Notes: a model not told the origin generated them from the sequence alone. Positions 17,085 to 27,187 are shown, counted from the first letter of the stretch. The stretch: 64,000 nt of DNA from Butyrivibrio sp. (GCA_015056575.1 SVGA01000001.1:62001-126000); one strand, 5' to 3'. Translations and numbers: made by a program.

Positions 17085-17942
17085 ATGGGGACTAATACTG
17101 TAGATCAAGAGAAGGGAGCAAATCCCGTCGGAAAAATAATAATGTACATCTTCCTGGTTTTCTGGGCTCTTGTGAATATCTTCCCCATTTACTTCATGTT
17201 CACTTTTTCCCTAAAGTCTAACGAGGAGATATTCGGGGCCAATGTCATCGGCCTTCCGAAACACTGGCTGTGGTCCAACTTTACCACCGCTCTTAACACA
17301 GGAAATATGGGCCTGTATTTTGTTAACAGTTTGATCGTAACAATACTGGCCATCGGAATATCCATGATAGCAGCCATGATGGCAACCTACGCTATCACCA
17401 GGATAAAGTGGAGATTCAGCAAGCTTACCAATGCATTCTTCATGCTGGGACTTACAATTCCCATCCAGGCGTCCATCGTCCCGGTATACGTAGTGCTTTC
17501 CAAGCTCCACTGGCTAAATAAATATTCAACTTTGATAATCCCGTATTCGGCATTTGCTCTTTCAATGTCGATACTGATCTGTACCGGCTTCATGGTAGAG
17601 ATACCCTATGCTCTTGATGAAGCTGCGAGAATAGACGGCTGCGGCCTTGCTCAGACTTTCTTTAGGATAATCCTCCCCCTCATGAAGCCCGCAGTATCCA
17701 CCGTTGGCGTCTATTCCTATCTGCAGTGCTGGAATGAGTTCATGTTTGCCAATGTGTTCATTTCAGACTCTGCACACAGAACCCTTCCTGTAGGTATCAA
17801 AGCGCTGTCAGGTCAGCATACCACCGAATGGGGACCCATCGGTGCGGCTCTGGTCATAGCAACGTTCCCAACTTTGATATTCTACCTGTTCCTTAGCAGA
17901 AAGATCCAGGAGAGCTTTATTGCGGGAGCGGTTAAGGGATAA
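17085..17942 (+). CDS. Sugar ABC transporter permease, MalG/UgpE type (cluster 1)
   Basis: 285 residues from the ATG at 17085, which has AAGGA 8 nt upstream. An in-frame ATG at 17076 would overlap that site and the previous gene's stop. It has six membrane segments and the EAA motif DEAARIDGCGLAQTFFRI, followed by LPLMKP. The C-terminus SFIAGAVKG is typical of MalG-type subunits. It forms the channel with the preceding permease. Confidence 0.92.
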   Translation: MGTNTVDQEKGANPVGKIIMYIFLVFWALVNIFPIYFMFTFSLKSNEEIFGANVIGLPKHWLWSNFTTALNTGNMGLYFVNSLIVTILAIGISMIAAMMATYAITRIKWRFSKLTNAFFMLGLTIPIQASIVPVYVVLSKLHWLNKYSTLIIPYSAFALSMSILICTGFMVEIPYALDEAARIDGCGLAQTFFRIILPLMKPAVSTVGVYSYLQCWNEFMFANVFISDSAHRTLPVGIKALSGQHTTEWGPIGAALVIATFPTLIFYLFLSRKIQESFIAGAVKG

Positions 17943-17964
17943 TACTTTCTTTTTCATGTGGCGG

Positions 17965-17997
17965 GCCGGACACTGCTTAGCGCGGTGTTCGGCTTTT
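17965..17997 (+). terminator. Terminator after the cluster 1 permeases
   Basis: GCCGGACAC pairs with GTGTTCGGC (9 bp, one wobble), followed by TTTT. It separates the transport genes from the two-component genes and may be leaky. Confidence 0.6.
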
Positions 17998-18065
17998 GCT
18001 GTGTCGGGAAAAGAGCTTTCACTTTCAGGAAAAAGAGACTTCCGTTTTGCGTTTGGTGGTGAAAA

Positions 18066-19871
18066 ATGATATCGTTAAAGAATAGGAAAAATGCGATTTT
18101 TGAGGGGAAAATCATAAGAATGAATAATAAGTCCGAGAACTCTCTTTCAATGAGTGTTTCCAGGATCGTTCTTGGAATTGTATTTGTGGTCATAATCTCT
18201 TTTGTCATAGCCCTGTACATAGTGGTTGTCAGGGAGCGGAGAGAGTATTCCATGAGAGAGTCCGAGAGTGTTATCCGAACTTTATCCAACAACCTTGATT
18301 CCAACATACAGAGCTACAAAGAGCTTTCCAGACTGATCATGACAGAGCCCAATCTGGTGCGACTCCTTCGCGCAAATGTGGACTCGGTTGACATCAGTAT
18401 GATCAACGACGCCAGATACGGCGTTATGGACATTTTGAATGTTACGGAGGGCGTGGACACTGTCATAGTATTCAGAGAAGATATGATAATGCTGGCCACC
18501 AACCGATTTACCTATATTTACGACTATGATGTGATAGAAAAAGACGACTGGAAGAAGGACATCTACGAGGGCAAGGGAGGAGCTGTGGTTTCCCTGAACA
18601 CCAACAACATCGCCCATAAAGCGGACAGACGTCCCATGGTCACCATCGGAAGAGCGATCTATGATATAGATTCCCAGGAGCGCACAGGCGTTATGCTGAT
18701 GAACATTTCACCTCTGGTTTTCGAGAGGATCCTTGGGCAGCTTCGCTATGACAATATATGCATCATGGGCAGCGACGGCACTTTCCTTGCCGGCAATAAG
18801 GAATACACCCGCTACTATGATGATTCTTTTGCCGGGAAAAAGATCAGCTACAAGAATGCCACCATCGATGGCGTAAGTATGCTGGTTTCCGGCTGCAGGG
18901 TCTCGGATCTGCCCATAGTTATCTTAAGAGTTGCGCCCTACGGAAACGAGGGAACACCTTTCAGGATGGTGGCGATCCTGGTGACACTTCTGGCTCTTTT
19001 CCTGGGGCTTGCCCTTTATATCGGAGAATATATCAGAAGGAACATCACGAACCCCGTATACGAGCTGTCTGCTTCCATGGAGGAGAACAAGAAGTCCGGT
19101 GACCTTAAGAAGATTGACACTCCCATGAAGTACAGTGAGCTGGACATGCTAAAGGGCGATTATAACAGCATGATCGACCACGTGAATGAGCTGATCGAGA
19201 GGCTCATGGACAATGAAAAGACACTTCAAAGGGCGCAGATGCGTGTCCTTCAGGAGCAGATAAAACCTCATTTCCTCTACAACTCCATCGAGACCATCGG
19301 CTTTCTGGCGCTGGACGCTGGGGCTGACAACGTGCACGATGCTCTGGAGACCCTTGGGAGGTTTTACCGGAATTTCTTAAGTAAGGGCGGCAGGGAAATC
19401 CCGCTGTCAAGGGAGGTCAAGATCGTCAGGGACTACCTGACCCTACAGAGACTTCGCTACGGTGATATAATTGAAGATGTATACGAGATCGATGAGGACA
19501 CCAAAAAGTGCATCGTTCCCAAGCTTATCCTGCAACCGCTTGTTGAGAACAGTATCTACCACGGCATCAGGCTCAAGGGCGAAAAGGGCGAGATCAGGGT
19601 AAAGAGCTATCTTAAGGACGGTAATCTCCATCTGATCGTCAGGGATACCGGCGTTGGCATGGAGGAGGAGCAGATAAAGAGGATTCTTTCCCAGGACGAG
19701 AGTCAGCGGCCGGATGAAGCGGATTCCAGCTTCGGGCTTTGGGGAACCATCGAGAGAGTGCGTATTTACTGCGGAAGAGATGACGTTGTGGAGATCCGCA
19801 GCGAGATCGGAGAGTTCACCGAGATAGAGATGATAATACCGAATATGACAATTCCCGAGGACGAAAGGTAA
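18066..19871 (+). CDS. YesM-type sensor histidine kinase (cluster 1)
   Basis: 601 residues. Membrane segments at about 34-57 and 300-320 flank an extracellular sensing domain, followed by a HAMP linker. The phospho-acceptor region (His_kinase, LytS/YesM class) reads QIKPHFLYNSIETI with H402. The HATPase part has LVENSIYHG and DTGVGM, ending with FGLWGTIERV. It would sense an extracellular sugar, perhaps through the binding protein, and phosphorylate the response regulator 4 bp downstream. An alternative start at 18120 is possible. Confidence 0.92.
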   Translation: MISLKNRKNAIFEGKIIRMNNKSENSLSMSVSRIVLGIVFVVIISFVIALYIVVVRERREYSMRESESVIRTLSNNLDSNIQSYKELSRLIMTEPNLVRLLRANVDSVDISMINDARYGVMDILNVTEGVDTVIVFREDMIMLATNRFTYIYDYDVIEKDDWKKDIYEGKGGAVVSLNTNNIAHKADRRPMVTIGRAIYDIDSQERTGVMLMNISPLVFERILGQLRYDNICIMGSDGTFLAGNKEYTRYYDDSFAGKKISYKNATIDGVSMLVSGCRVSDLPIVILRVAPYGNEGTPFRMVAILVTLLALFLGLALYIGEYIRRNITNPVYELSASMEENKKSGDLKKIDTPMKYSELDMLKGDYNSMIDHVNELIERLMDNEKTLQRAQMRVLQEQIKPHFLYNSIETIGFLALDAGADNVHDALETLGRFYRNFLSKGGREIPLSREVKIVRDYLTLQRLRYGDIIEDVYEIDEDTKKCIVPKLILQPLVENSIYHGIRLKGEKGEIRVKSYLKDGNLHLIVRDTGVGMEEEQIKRILSQDESQRPDEADSSFGLWGTIERVRIYCGRDDVVEIRSEIGEFTEIEMIIPNMTIPEDER

Positions 19872-19875
19872 AGAA

Positions 19876-20637
19876 ATGGACAGAAAATGCCGAGTAATGT
19901 TAATAGACGATGAAGAGTCTGCAAGGAAACTTATGCGGGCGGCCATCAAGTGGGACGAGCTTGGAATGGAGGTTGCCGGCGAAGCAGCCAGCGGAATCGA
20001 GGCCATCAACATCATAGATGACGTGCGGCCGGACATAGCTTTTGTCGACATTTCCATGCCCTTTATGGATGGGATCGAGTTCACCCAGACCGTGACCACC
20101 AGATATCCTCATCTGATCATAATTATTATGACAGCCTTCGACGAGTTCGAGTACGCCAGGAAATGTGTGAGCCTTCCTGTTTTTGACTATATGTTAAAGC
20201 CCATGGTCAGAGAGGAGGTTCGCAAGGTCCTTCTTCGGGCAAAAGAGAAACTGGCCAAAGAGAAGGACTACTGGGAAGAGTCCAGAAGTGATGCCGACCC
20301 GGAGACCGCAGCGGAGGCTGATACCACCTTGCTTATCAAGAAGTATCTGGAGGAGAATTTCACCGACTCCAAGCTGAACCTGACCTTTGTGGCCCAGCAC
20401 TTCGGATTTTCCGCCAGCTACCTCTCCCGTAAGTTCAAGCAGGACACGGGAAAAAAGTTTGTGGAGTACTTAAACGACCTTCGAATGAAGGAGGCCCTTC
20501 GGTATGCAAAAGGCGGAGCCAAAATGTATTATACGGCTTCGGAGGTGGGCATCCCGGATCCCAATTACTTCAGCAGATGCTTCAAGAAGTATACGGGGAT
20601 GAGCTACTCCGACTATGTATCTGAGAATGGAAAATGA
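19876..20637 (+). CDS. YesN-type response regulator with AraC DNA-binding domain (cluster 1)
   Basis: 253 residues, short for the family (often 350-550) because the usual middle region is missing. The receiver domain has acidic D11-D12, phospho-acceptor D58 (AFVDISMP) and K108 (YMLKPM). The AraC double HTH spans about 150-250 (VAQHFGFSASYLSRKFKQ, then ASEVGIPDPNYFSRCFKKYTGMSYSDY). It partners with the kinase just upstream and probably controls the ABC genes. Its stop overlaps the start of the large protease gene (ATGA), which suggests translational coupling. Confidence 0.92.
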   Translation: MDRKCRVMLIDDEESARKLMRAAIKWDELGMEVAGEAASGIEAINIIDDVRPDIAFVDISMPFMDGIEFTQTVTTRYPHLIIIIMTAFDEFEYARKCVSLPVFDYMLKPMVREEVRKVLLRAKEKLAKEKDYWEESRSDADPETAAEADTTLLIKKYLEENFTDSKLNLTFVAQHFGFSASYLSRKFKQDTGKKFVEYLNDLRMKEALRYAKGGAKMYYTASEVGIPDPNYFSRCFKKYTGMSYSDYVSENGK

Positions 20638-23600
20638 GTATGAATAATAGAAGAATTGCTGCGCTTTTGCTTGCTGCGATAATGTGTACAGGAACAGTAC
20701 TTCCCGCCTATGGGGCTGAGGAGGTGCCGGTTTCAGTGAGTGGAAATTCTGCAAAAATCACTGCTGCGTCGACAGGTGGTTCATCCGAGGCTTCAACCGA
20801 TGCCTCCGTTAAAATCTCTGATGAAGGTTCAAATGAAGGCTCCGGTGAGGCTTCAATCGAGAAACCGTCCGAGGAAGCCGGTGCAGGAAGCGGGGCATCT
20901 TCAGGATCCGCTGGTAAGCCGGAGGGTTCTTCAGCGGCAGCTGCGGCAAGTTCTTCCGAAAATAAAGATTCATCGAAGACTTCGTCCGAGGCGTCAGGCG
21001 ATGACGTGGCGGGGGAGGCATCTTCCGAGGCATCCTCTGACGACGTGGCGGAGGAGGTATCTTCCGAAGCTTCTTTAGAAGCTTCGTCTGAGGCATCATC
21101 TGAAGAATCGGATGCCGAGAACTACGACAACTATCCAACAGGATATAACGATCTTGGACACAACGTTGAGTACGAGAGCGTCACAAAGAGGAAGGGATCA
21201 AACGGCTTATTCATGGCCGGATCGCTTCCGGCTCGTTATGCTACCCCTGAAATACTGGAAAATATGCCTGATCTTAGGGACCAGTCTCCCTATGGTACCT
21301 GCTGGGCCTTCGCAACTACTGCTATTGCGGAGATCAGCCTTGCGAAGCAGGGATATAACGTTGATCTTTCAGAGCTTCATCTTGCTTATTTTGCCAACCA
21401 TTTTGTCGATGATCCCCTTGGAGGCTTCGGAGAATGCGAGCAGCCAAATATACCCACCAATTATCTTGACAGGGGCGGTAACTTTGCATTGTCTTTCCCC
21501 GCATATGCCAGATGGAACGGTGCTGCATCTGAAGAAATAGCGGACTACCGGACTGATGCAAGATATGCCAAAGACAATGGCCTTGGCGATGATATAGCTT
21601 ATGAAGATGTGGCACATATCGTCAACTACTATGTGGAACCTGTTCCTGAGGACAGGACAAACCTTGATGCTGTAAAGAAACTGATAATGGAGCACGGTGC
21701 CGTGGCAGCATCTATAAAAGTTCAGAACGGCACATCAGCCCAAACAGGCCCTGAATATAACAGTGATTACAACAGCTTTTGCCATGTGTCTAGTGCCAGC
21801 GGAAACGGACATGCGGTAGCTCTTGTTGGCTGGGATGATAACTTCCCCAAGGAGCATTTTAGCCAGGTTCCCGAAGGCGACGGCGCCTTTCTTGTGAGAA
21901 ACAGCTGGACGACAGGAACTTATGAAAGCAATCAGACCTTCTCGGGATATTTTTGGATGTCCTATTATGAATCGACGCTGAATGGATCTTTCTATGCTGC
22001 TGATTTTGAAATGGGATCCTCCTATGACAACAACTATCAGTATGACCAGCTGGAAAGTATAAGCGGGACCGGCTCTTTTCTAAACAAAGGTGCGGCTTTT
22101 TACACAGCACATGCAGATGGTGGGTATCATGGCGAGACTATCGAAGCAGTTTCTTTTGGCACAACTTCTTCAAACCTTGAGCTGAAAATATCAGTATATA
22201 CAGGACTTGCTGATAATGAGACCAATCCTGAAAACGGTGAACTGGCATCCACAGTGGATGTTGTGACCTCTTATGCCGGATACTATACCGTGCCTTTAAC
22301 ATCTCCGGTAAGTGTAGCTAAAGGGGAGAATTTCTCGGTAGTCATAGAGAATAAAGCAGATGGGTATTTCGGCATGCTGCAAGAAAATTCCTTGACTTTC
22401 GATACTGATAGATATGCTCCTTCTAATTCCGGGAAGTGTTCGTATACCTTTTCATCCGGTGATCAGTCGAACTGGGCGTCCTCCTCTTCCGATTTGATGA
22501 TCAAGGTGTTTACTGATAACAGTTTATCTGATGAAGTCCCTCCCACGGATATTTCTTTTCCTCAGATAGGAGAAGAGGGGCTTGAACTGACTGTTACTGA
22601 AAAGAAAAAGATTTCGGCTCTCATTTCTCCTGAAGATGCATCAAACAAAGAGCTGGTATGGGAGAGCTCAGATGAGAGCGTCGCTACCGTCAACAACGGA
22701 GTGATAACAGGAAAAGGTGTAGGAACCGCAACGATCACAGCCAGGGCGGTTTTGGGAAATGAGTCCGGGCACGCAGAAGGCTCTTTTACGGTAAAAGTCA
22801 ATGACACATTAAAGTCCCTGGCTATAGTTTACATGGTTTCAAGGAAACCGCTTGTTTCCGGAGATCAGATAAGCGTTAGAATCGAATATACGCCGGTGGA
22901 TTATGCCCCTAAGAAAGACCCGGTTTGGACAGTTTCGCCGGAAGGAGCACTGGTTCCCGGTGATTATGGGCAATATCGGTTAACAACACCGGGCTATATG
23001 ACTCATACCATTGAAGTCGACGGAATGACCGCAACCAGGAATGAATATGTATTTCCCGGAGCCTCCTGGTTTGATTACTATGTCGATGATGACAATACTA
23101 TTACCTTCAGGTGGAAGGCTGTTGAAGGTGCCACAAAGTTTCGGTTTTACACTGATGACAAAACACTGGATAAGACCGTGACAGCTGATGGCAGTGATGA
23201 ATATACCCTGGTTATTGATGAATATGCAGGGGATGGAACCTTTAAAAAGAAAGACATTAAAGTAGCGACATACACTGAAAAACAGTATCAGTATGTCACT
23301 ATAAGAGATGTAGGGCCTAAGCCCAGTCCCTGTGTGGTACATTTTGAATCTGGCGGCGGCAGCGCTGTGGCGGATATAGCTTCTGATTATAAAAATGCTA
23401 TTGCAAAGCCCACCGATCCGACAAGATATGGACATACGTTTGCCGGCTGGTACAAGGACAGCGGCTGCACCGAAGGAAATGAGTACGACTTCACTAAGAA
23501 GATCAGGGAAAATATTGCTTCATATAGCACGGAAGTGACGCTGTATGCAAAATGGGAAAGAAATCCTGATGACATAATGATCACGGGAATCTCCATCACC

Positions 23601-26600
23601 ACTCCGGAAGATCAAAATGAGATAAAAGCAGGGGTGCCGCTTGCTCTGGACATCGAGTATTTTCCTGAAAACGCTACTCTGACACGGGTTACCTGGAAGA
23701 GTTCCAACCCCAATATTGCGACAGTTGATGCTGATGGAAATATTACCGGAATCAGGGCGGGAAGCGCGACAATAACTGTTGTTTCGGATGCAGACAATTC
23801 CATAAGCGCCAGCTATAAGGTTTTGGTTTGGACGGAAGCAAGCGGAAGGCCGGCTAAGGAAGTCAGGATACTTGATACAGCGAAACTGCCGCATTTTCTG
23901 GGCTCCAGTGCTGATACCGATCCTACCACTACGCTGTACGGCGATGTTGATGATATTTACGGTGTAAATGTAGAGCTTCCTGTTTTTGACGATCCCTATG
24001 GAGATACGGAATTTGACGGGCTCCAGCTGGCGGTTGGAAAGAGTGTCAGTCTAAAAGCAGATTTTTTGCCCAAGGATACTAAACCGAGAAAATCCGGGAA
24101 GACATACATATATGCCGATTCCGTAAAAGCAAGAGAGGTTATCTGGAGATCCTACAATTCAGGCGTTGCTGCTGTTGATTCCAAGGGAAAAGTGACGGCT
24201 AAAGGCGCCGGTATCACTACGATAGAAATGACTTCGGTTACCGGTGATCTGACAGCAAGCTGTGAAGTGATGGTATATGATCCTGTTACAAAGCTTTCGC
24301 TGAATGCTACCGGTATAAAGCTTGGCAAGGGACAGACTTTTGAGCTTGAGCCCGTGGTGAGCCCCGCAACAGCCAGCAACAAGGTGGTATACGGTGACAG
24401 CAGCAATCCCAACGTGGCGACTATCGATAAGGCCACGGGAGTGATAACCGCCGGCAATACAGCAGGAAAAGCGGTATTTACAGTTACTGCCCAGGGTGGT
24501 AAGAGCGTAAAGTGTACGGTAAACGTAGGCAACGCCGTAGAGTCTTTAAGGCTCTATGAAAAGAAAAATTCAGACTCTGTTGCGGCAGGTAAGACTCTGC
24601 AGCTGCTGACTGAATACAACGGCGGTGATAAGAAGAATCAGCCCCTTAGTAAGGATGTTATATACGGAATTGTTGAAGGCAACAACCTTGTTGCTTCAAA
24701 TGAGATTGCAAGCATAACCCAGAAGGGCGTATTGAAGGGCCTTTCCGAGGGCAAGGTGACGGTTAAGGTCATGAGTAAGACCGATATGAACGGAGACGAC
24801 TATGTTTCGGATACATACGATGTCTATGTATACTCCGGACTTAAGAGCGCTGCGCTGAATCGGAAGACTCTTACCATGACTCCCGGTGGTGAGTACACCT
24901 TAAGAGCCTCCGTCAAGTCACTGACAAATTCGGATTATGTCACCGGCTCTTTTGACCGGGAAGCCCAGACCGATATTTTCGAAGCCTGGAATGCAGCCGG
25001 AAAGATAGAGTGGAAAGCGGTTCCGGAGAATGGAACTCTTGTGCTTGACTGGAATCCCGCCCTTTGCGACAGATGCAGGATTATTCCCGCTGAGGGATTT
25101 GCAGGAACGGCCACTGTAACGGCCACCTTCAGGCCATGCGGCGCTACTAAGGACACGGTTCTTAAATGCAAGGTTGTGGTCAAAGACGGAGCGGTTACAG
25201 GACTTACTCCGAAGCCGACCTCCGTCTCCATAAGCAGAGGAGAAGTGAAAGGCTTATCGGCAACTTTGGCACCGATAGCTCCCGATGATGCGTCTCTTTC
25301 CTGGGAGATTGATGATGCCTACGCTGACGATCTTTGCTTTGTGGACGAAAATGGTGCTGAGCTTGGGCGAAGTGTTATTTCTGACGGCGAAGATCCAAAA
25401 GGCAACTCAGTCAGGATCAAGGCGCTGTCTTTAGATGTGACGACGTCTGTAAAGGCTGCGGTTAAGGTTACCACAAATGCCAAGGACAAAAACGGCAGGC
25501 AGATTTCTAAGAATATTCCTGTCACTGTTTTGAGTGAGGGAAAAGAGATAGAGATAAAGGGAAGCGGTGTGAAGGCCTATGGAGATAAGCCTGATGAGAT
25601 TGAGGCCACACCTCTTTGTGTAAAGAAGAGTATTTCTCTGAAGGCTGTTGTTTATGCTGACGCTGATAAGAAGGTCAAGGCGGGAAATCAGAAAGTTACC
25701 TGGAGTGTTTATGAAAATCCGCAGGTGGCTTCGGTCAATGCTTCCGGTAAGGTGACTGCTCTTTCCAACGGCGTTGCTACAATTGCTGCCACGTCTGCCT
25801 CCGGAAATACCGCGTATGTTAAGATTGGCGTTTACTCAGACGTCACAAAGCTTACTCTTGATAAGACAAAGATTTCCATGAGCACCGAGTATGCCGATTC
25901 TCAATCTACGCTTTCCAATACTAATTATGCAGCTTTAACGGCACTGGTAACACCGCAAGATTTGTTTGAGAATGATAAATCCTACAGTAAATATGCGGAT
26001 AAAGTGACCTGGACCGCAAGCGGTACGGGAGTTGTTGAACTGGCTGCAATTGATGCCGATGAATTGTCGGGAACAGTCGATAAGCGCATCGATGCCAAAC
26101 AGGAAATACTGAAGAGTCTTGACTATAAGGAACCGGAGAGTTTTGAAGGAACCGGAGCCGGCCAGGTTCTTGCCATCAAAGCGGTGAGCGCCGGAAAGGT
26201 GAAACTCACCGCCAGGGCAGGCAGCAGGAAGGCGACCTGCACGGTGACGATATATTCGCATGTGACGGGGGTTGAATTGCCCTTTACAAATACATACTTA
26301 AGAACCAGGAGCAGGGTCCCTCTGACACCCAGGCTTGAGATTGACGGCGTTCCGATGCCGGTTAAGCCTATTGCACCAAGGAGACCATCTGTTTTCGATC
26401 CCGACTATCCACAGAAGTGGGAGGCATATCAAATCGCACTTGAAGAGTATTATACAAAGCTGGCTCAGTATAATGCGGCACTGCCCCGCTATAACGCCCT
26501 TAAGAAAATGGCTGTGACCACTACTGTTTATTATGAGAGCTCCGACGAAGATGTCGCTACGGTTGACAGCAAGGGACTTGTGACAGCCAAAGCTCCCGGA

Positions 26601-26681
26601 AAGGCCGTTATCACTGCCACTACGGCGGAGGGTTATAATGCCGCTAAGCGTATCGCAATAGCATCGGTTACGGTGGAATGA
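20634..26681 (+). CDS. Secreted C1-type cysteine protease with lectin-like and many Ig-like (Big_2) repeats
   Basis: 2015 residues. A signal peptide (about 1-29) precedes a Ser/Glu-rich low-complexity linker to about 165. A papain-fold domain spans about 195-460, with active-site C223 (SPYGTCWAFA), H393 (GNGHAVALVGW) and N423 (VRNSW). A lectin-like beta domain (about 470-620) follows, as in other clostridial C1-lectin proteins. From about 640 to the end are repeated bacterial Ig-like domains, recognised by SSDESVATV, SSNPNIATVDADG, SSNPNVATIDK and SSDEDVATVDSKG with following GTATITA-like strands. One InlB-type B-repeat (HTFAGWYKDSGC to TLYAKW) lies near 915-970. There is no LPXTG or SLH anchor, so retention is probably through the repeats. 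The start overlaps the regulator's stop; an ATG two codons later is equally possible. Confidence 0.85.
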   Translation: MSMNNRRIAALLLAAIMCTGTVLPAYGAEEVPVSVSGNSAKITAASTGGSSEASTDASVKISDEGSNEGSGEASIEKPSEEAGAGSGASSGSAGKPEGSSAAAAASSSENKDSSKTSSEASGDDVAGEASSEASSDDVAEEVSSEASLEASSEASSEESDAENYDNYPTGYNDLGHNVEYESVTKRKGSNGLFMAGSLPARYATPEILENMPDLRDQSPYGTCWAFATTAIAEISLAKQGYNVDLSELHLAYFANHFVDDPLGGFGECEQPNIPTNYLDRGGNFALSFPAYARWNGAASEEIADYRTDARYAKDNGLGDDIAYEDVAHIVNYYVEPVPEDRTNLDAVKKLIMEHGAVAASIKVQNGTSAQTGPEYNSDYNSFCHVSSASGNGHAVALVGWDDNFPKEHFSQVPEGDGAFLVRNSWTTGTYESNQTFSGYFWMSYYESTLNGSFYAADFEMGSSYDNNYQYDQLESISGTGSFLNKGAAFYTAHADGGYHGETIEAVSFGTTSSNLELKISVYTGLADNETNPENGELASTVDVVTSYAGYYTVPLTSPVSVAKGENFSVVIENKADGYFGMLQENSLTFDTDRYAPSNSGKCSYTFSSGDQSNWASSSSDLMIKVFTDNSLSDEVPPTDISFPQIGEEGLELTVTEKKKISALISPEDASNKELVWESSDESVATVNNGVITGKGVGTATITARAVLGNESGHAEGSFTVKVNDTLKSLAIVYMVSRKPLVSGDQISVRIEYTPVDYAPKKDPVWTVSPEGALVPGDYGQYRLTTPGYMTHTIEVDGMTATRNEYVFPGASWFDYYVDDDNTITFRWKAVEGATKFRFYTDDKTLDKTVTADGSDEYTLVIDEYAGDGTFKKKDIKVATYTEKQYQYVTIRDVGPKPSPCVVHFESGGGSAVADIASDYKNAIAKPTDPTRYGHTFAGWYKDSGCTEGNEYDFTKKIRENIASYSTEVTLYAKWERNPDDIMITGISITTPEDQNEIKAGVPLALDIEYFPENATLTRVTWKSSNPNIATVDADGNITGIRAGSATITVVSDADNSISASYKVLVWTEASGRPAKEVRILDTAKLPHFLGSSADTDPTTTLYGDVDDIYGVNVELPVFDDPYGDTEFDGLQLAVGKSVSLKADFLPKDTKPRKSGKTYIYADSVKAREVIWRSYNSGVAAVDSKGKVTAKGAGITTIEMTSVTGDLTASCEVMVYDPVTKLSLNATGIKLGKGQTFELEPVVSPATASNKVVYGDSSNPNVATIDKATGVITAGNTAGKAVFTVTAQGGKSVKCTVNVGNAVESLRLYEKKNSDSVAAGKTLQLLTEYNGGDKKNQPLSKDVIYGIVEGNNLVASNEIASITQKGVLKGLSEGKVTVKVMSKTDMNGDDYVSDTYDVYVYSGLKSAALNRKTLTMTPGGEYTLRASVKSLTNSDYVTGSFDREAQTDIFEAWNAAGKIEWKAVPENGTLVLDWNPALCDRCRIIPAEGFAGTATVTATFRPCGATKDTVLKCKVVVKDGAVTGLTPKPTSVSISRGEVKGLSATLAPIAPDDASLSWEIDDAYADDLCFVDENGAELGRSVISDGEDPKGNSVRIKALSLDVTTSVKAAVKVTTNAKDKNGRQISKNIPVTVLSEGKEIEIKGSGVKAYGDKPDEIEATPLCVKKSISLKAVVYADADKKVKAGNQKVTWSVYENPQVASVNASGKVTALSNGVATIAATSASGNTAYVKIGVYSDVTKLTLDKTKISMSTEYADSQSTLSNTNYAALTALVTPQDLFENDKSYSKYADKVTWTASGTGVVELAAIDADELSGTVDKRIDAKQEILKSLDYKEPESFEGTGAGQVLAIKAVSAGKVKLTARAGSRKATCTVTIYSHVTGVELPFTNTYLRTRSRVPLTPRLEIDGVPMPVKPIAPRRPSVFDPDYPQKWEAYQIALEEYYTKLAQYNAALPRYNALKKMAVTTTVYYESSDEDVATVDSKGLVTAKAPGKAVITATTAEGYNAAKRIAIASVTVE

Positions 26682-26693
26682 TGGGGATATCCC

Positions 26694-26795
26694 GCCCGGA
26701 GCTGGCAGTGAGATGAGAAGTAAAACATGCTGCCCGGAGCTGATGGCGTGAAATCAGAAGTAGATCATGCCGCCCGGAGTTGATGGCGTGAAATC
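26694..26795. repeat. 38-40 bp tandem repeat, three copies
   Basis: Copies start with GCCCGGAG at 26694, 26732 and 26772. The second and third share GCCCGGAGYTGATGGCGTGA followed by AATCA. It lies just after the protease stop and has no coding sign. Confidence 0.8.
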
Positions 26796-26948
26796 AACGA
26801 AAGTATTTGGAAATATTTCCGGGATATATCATATTCTTTTCCAGAATCAAGCAAAATGCCCTCAAAATGCTCGGAGTGCACATGGCATTTGGAAAAAAAT
26901 ATTGCGTATTCCATTTATATTTACAAAAAGAGCCATATTTTGGAAAAA
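26796..26948. other. A+T-rich stretch with TTTTGGAAAA motifs
   Basis: No gene supported. It contains TTTGGAAATATTTCC, TTTTCCAGAATC and TTTTGGAAAAACAT, resembling the minus strand of about 7185-7310. Confidence 0.45.
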
Positions 26949-27068
26949 CATGGCAGTGTCACCATCGCGAATCACTCATGGGTAAAACCATGCCATGTCG
27001 CCGCCGCGAATCGCTCATGAGTAAAAACCTTGCCACGTCGCCGCCGCAGACTGCTCATGAGTTTGTTT
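26949..27068. repeat. 40-bp tandem repeat, three copies
   Basis: Units at 26949-26988, 26989-27028 and 27029-27068, each exactly 40 bp. The shared core is GTCGCCGCCGCGAATCGCTC followed by ATGAGTAAAA, with drift in the first and last units. Confidence 0.85.
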
Positions 27069-27124
27069 TCAGCTTTACGCCTCCCCCCTCAAAAATCCAC
27101 GAGAACTGATTCATGATCTGATTA

Positions 27125-27151
27125 TTAGCACTCACCTCCGGTGAGTGCTAA
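27125..27151. promoter_or_regulatory. Perfect CIRCE operator (HrcA site)
   Basis: TTAGCACTC, nine bases, GAGTGCTAA: an exact match to the CIRCE consensus bound by the heat-shock repressor HrcA. It lies seven bases upstream of the -35 box of the htpG promoter. Confidence 0.95.
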
Positions 27152-27158
27152 ATTTTTG

Positions 27159-27187
27159 TTGACTTTTGGCTCCCGTGGTCTTAAACT
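27159..27187 (+). promoter_or_regulatory. Sigma-A promoter of htpG
   Basis: TTGACT (27159-27164), a 17-bp spacer, TAAACT (27182-27187). It gives a leader of about 100 nt before the ATG at 27296. The CIRCE element is immediately upstream, not between promoter and gene. Confidence 0.7.

Noticed and set aside
26767..27109. Overlapping small plus-strand frames of 72 and 100 codons
   Set aside because: They run through tandem repeats, lack ribosome binding sites, and match no family.
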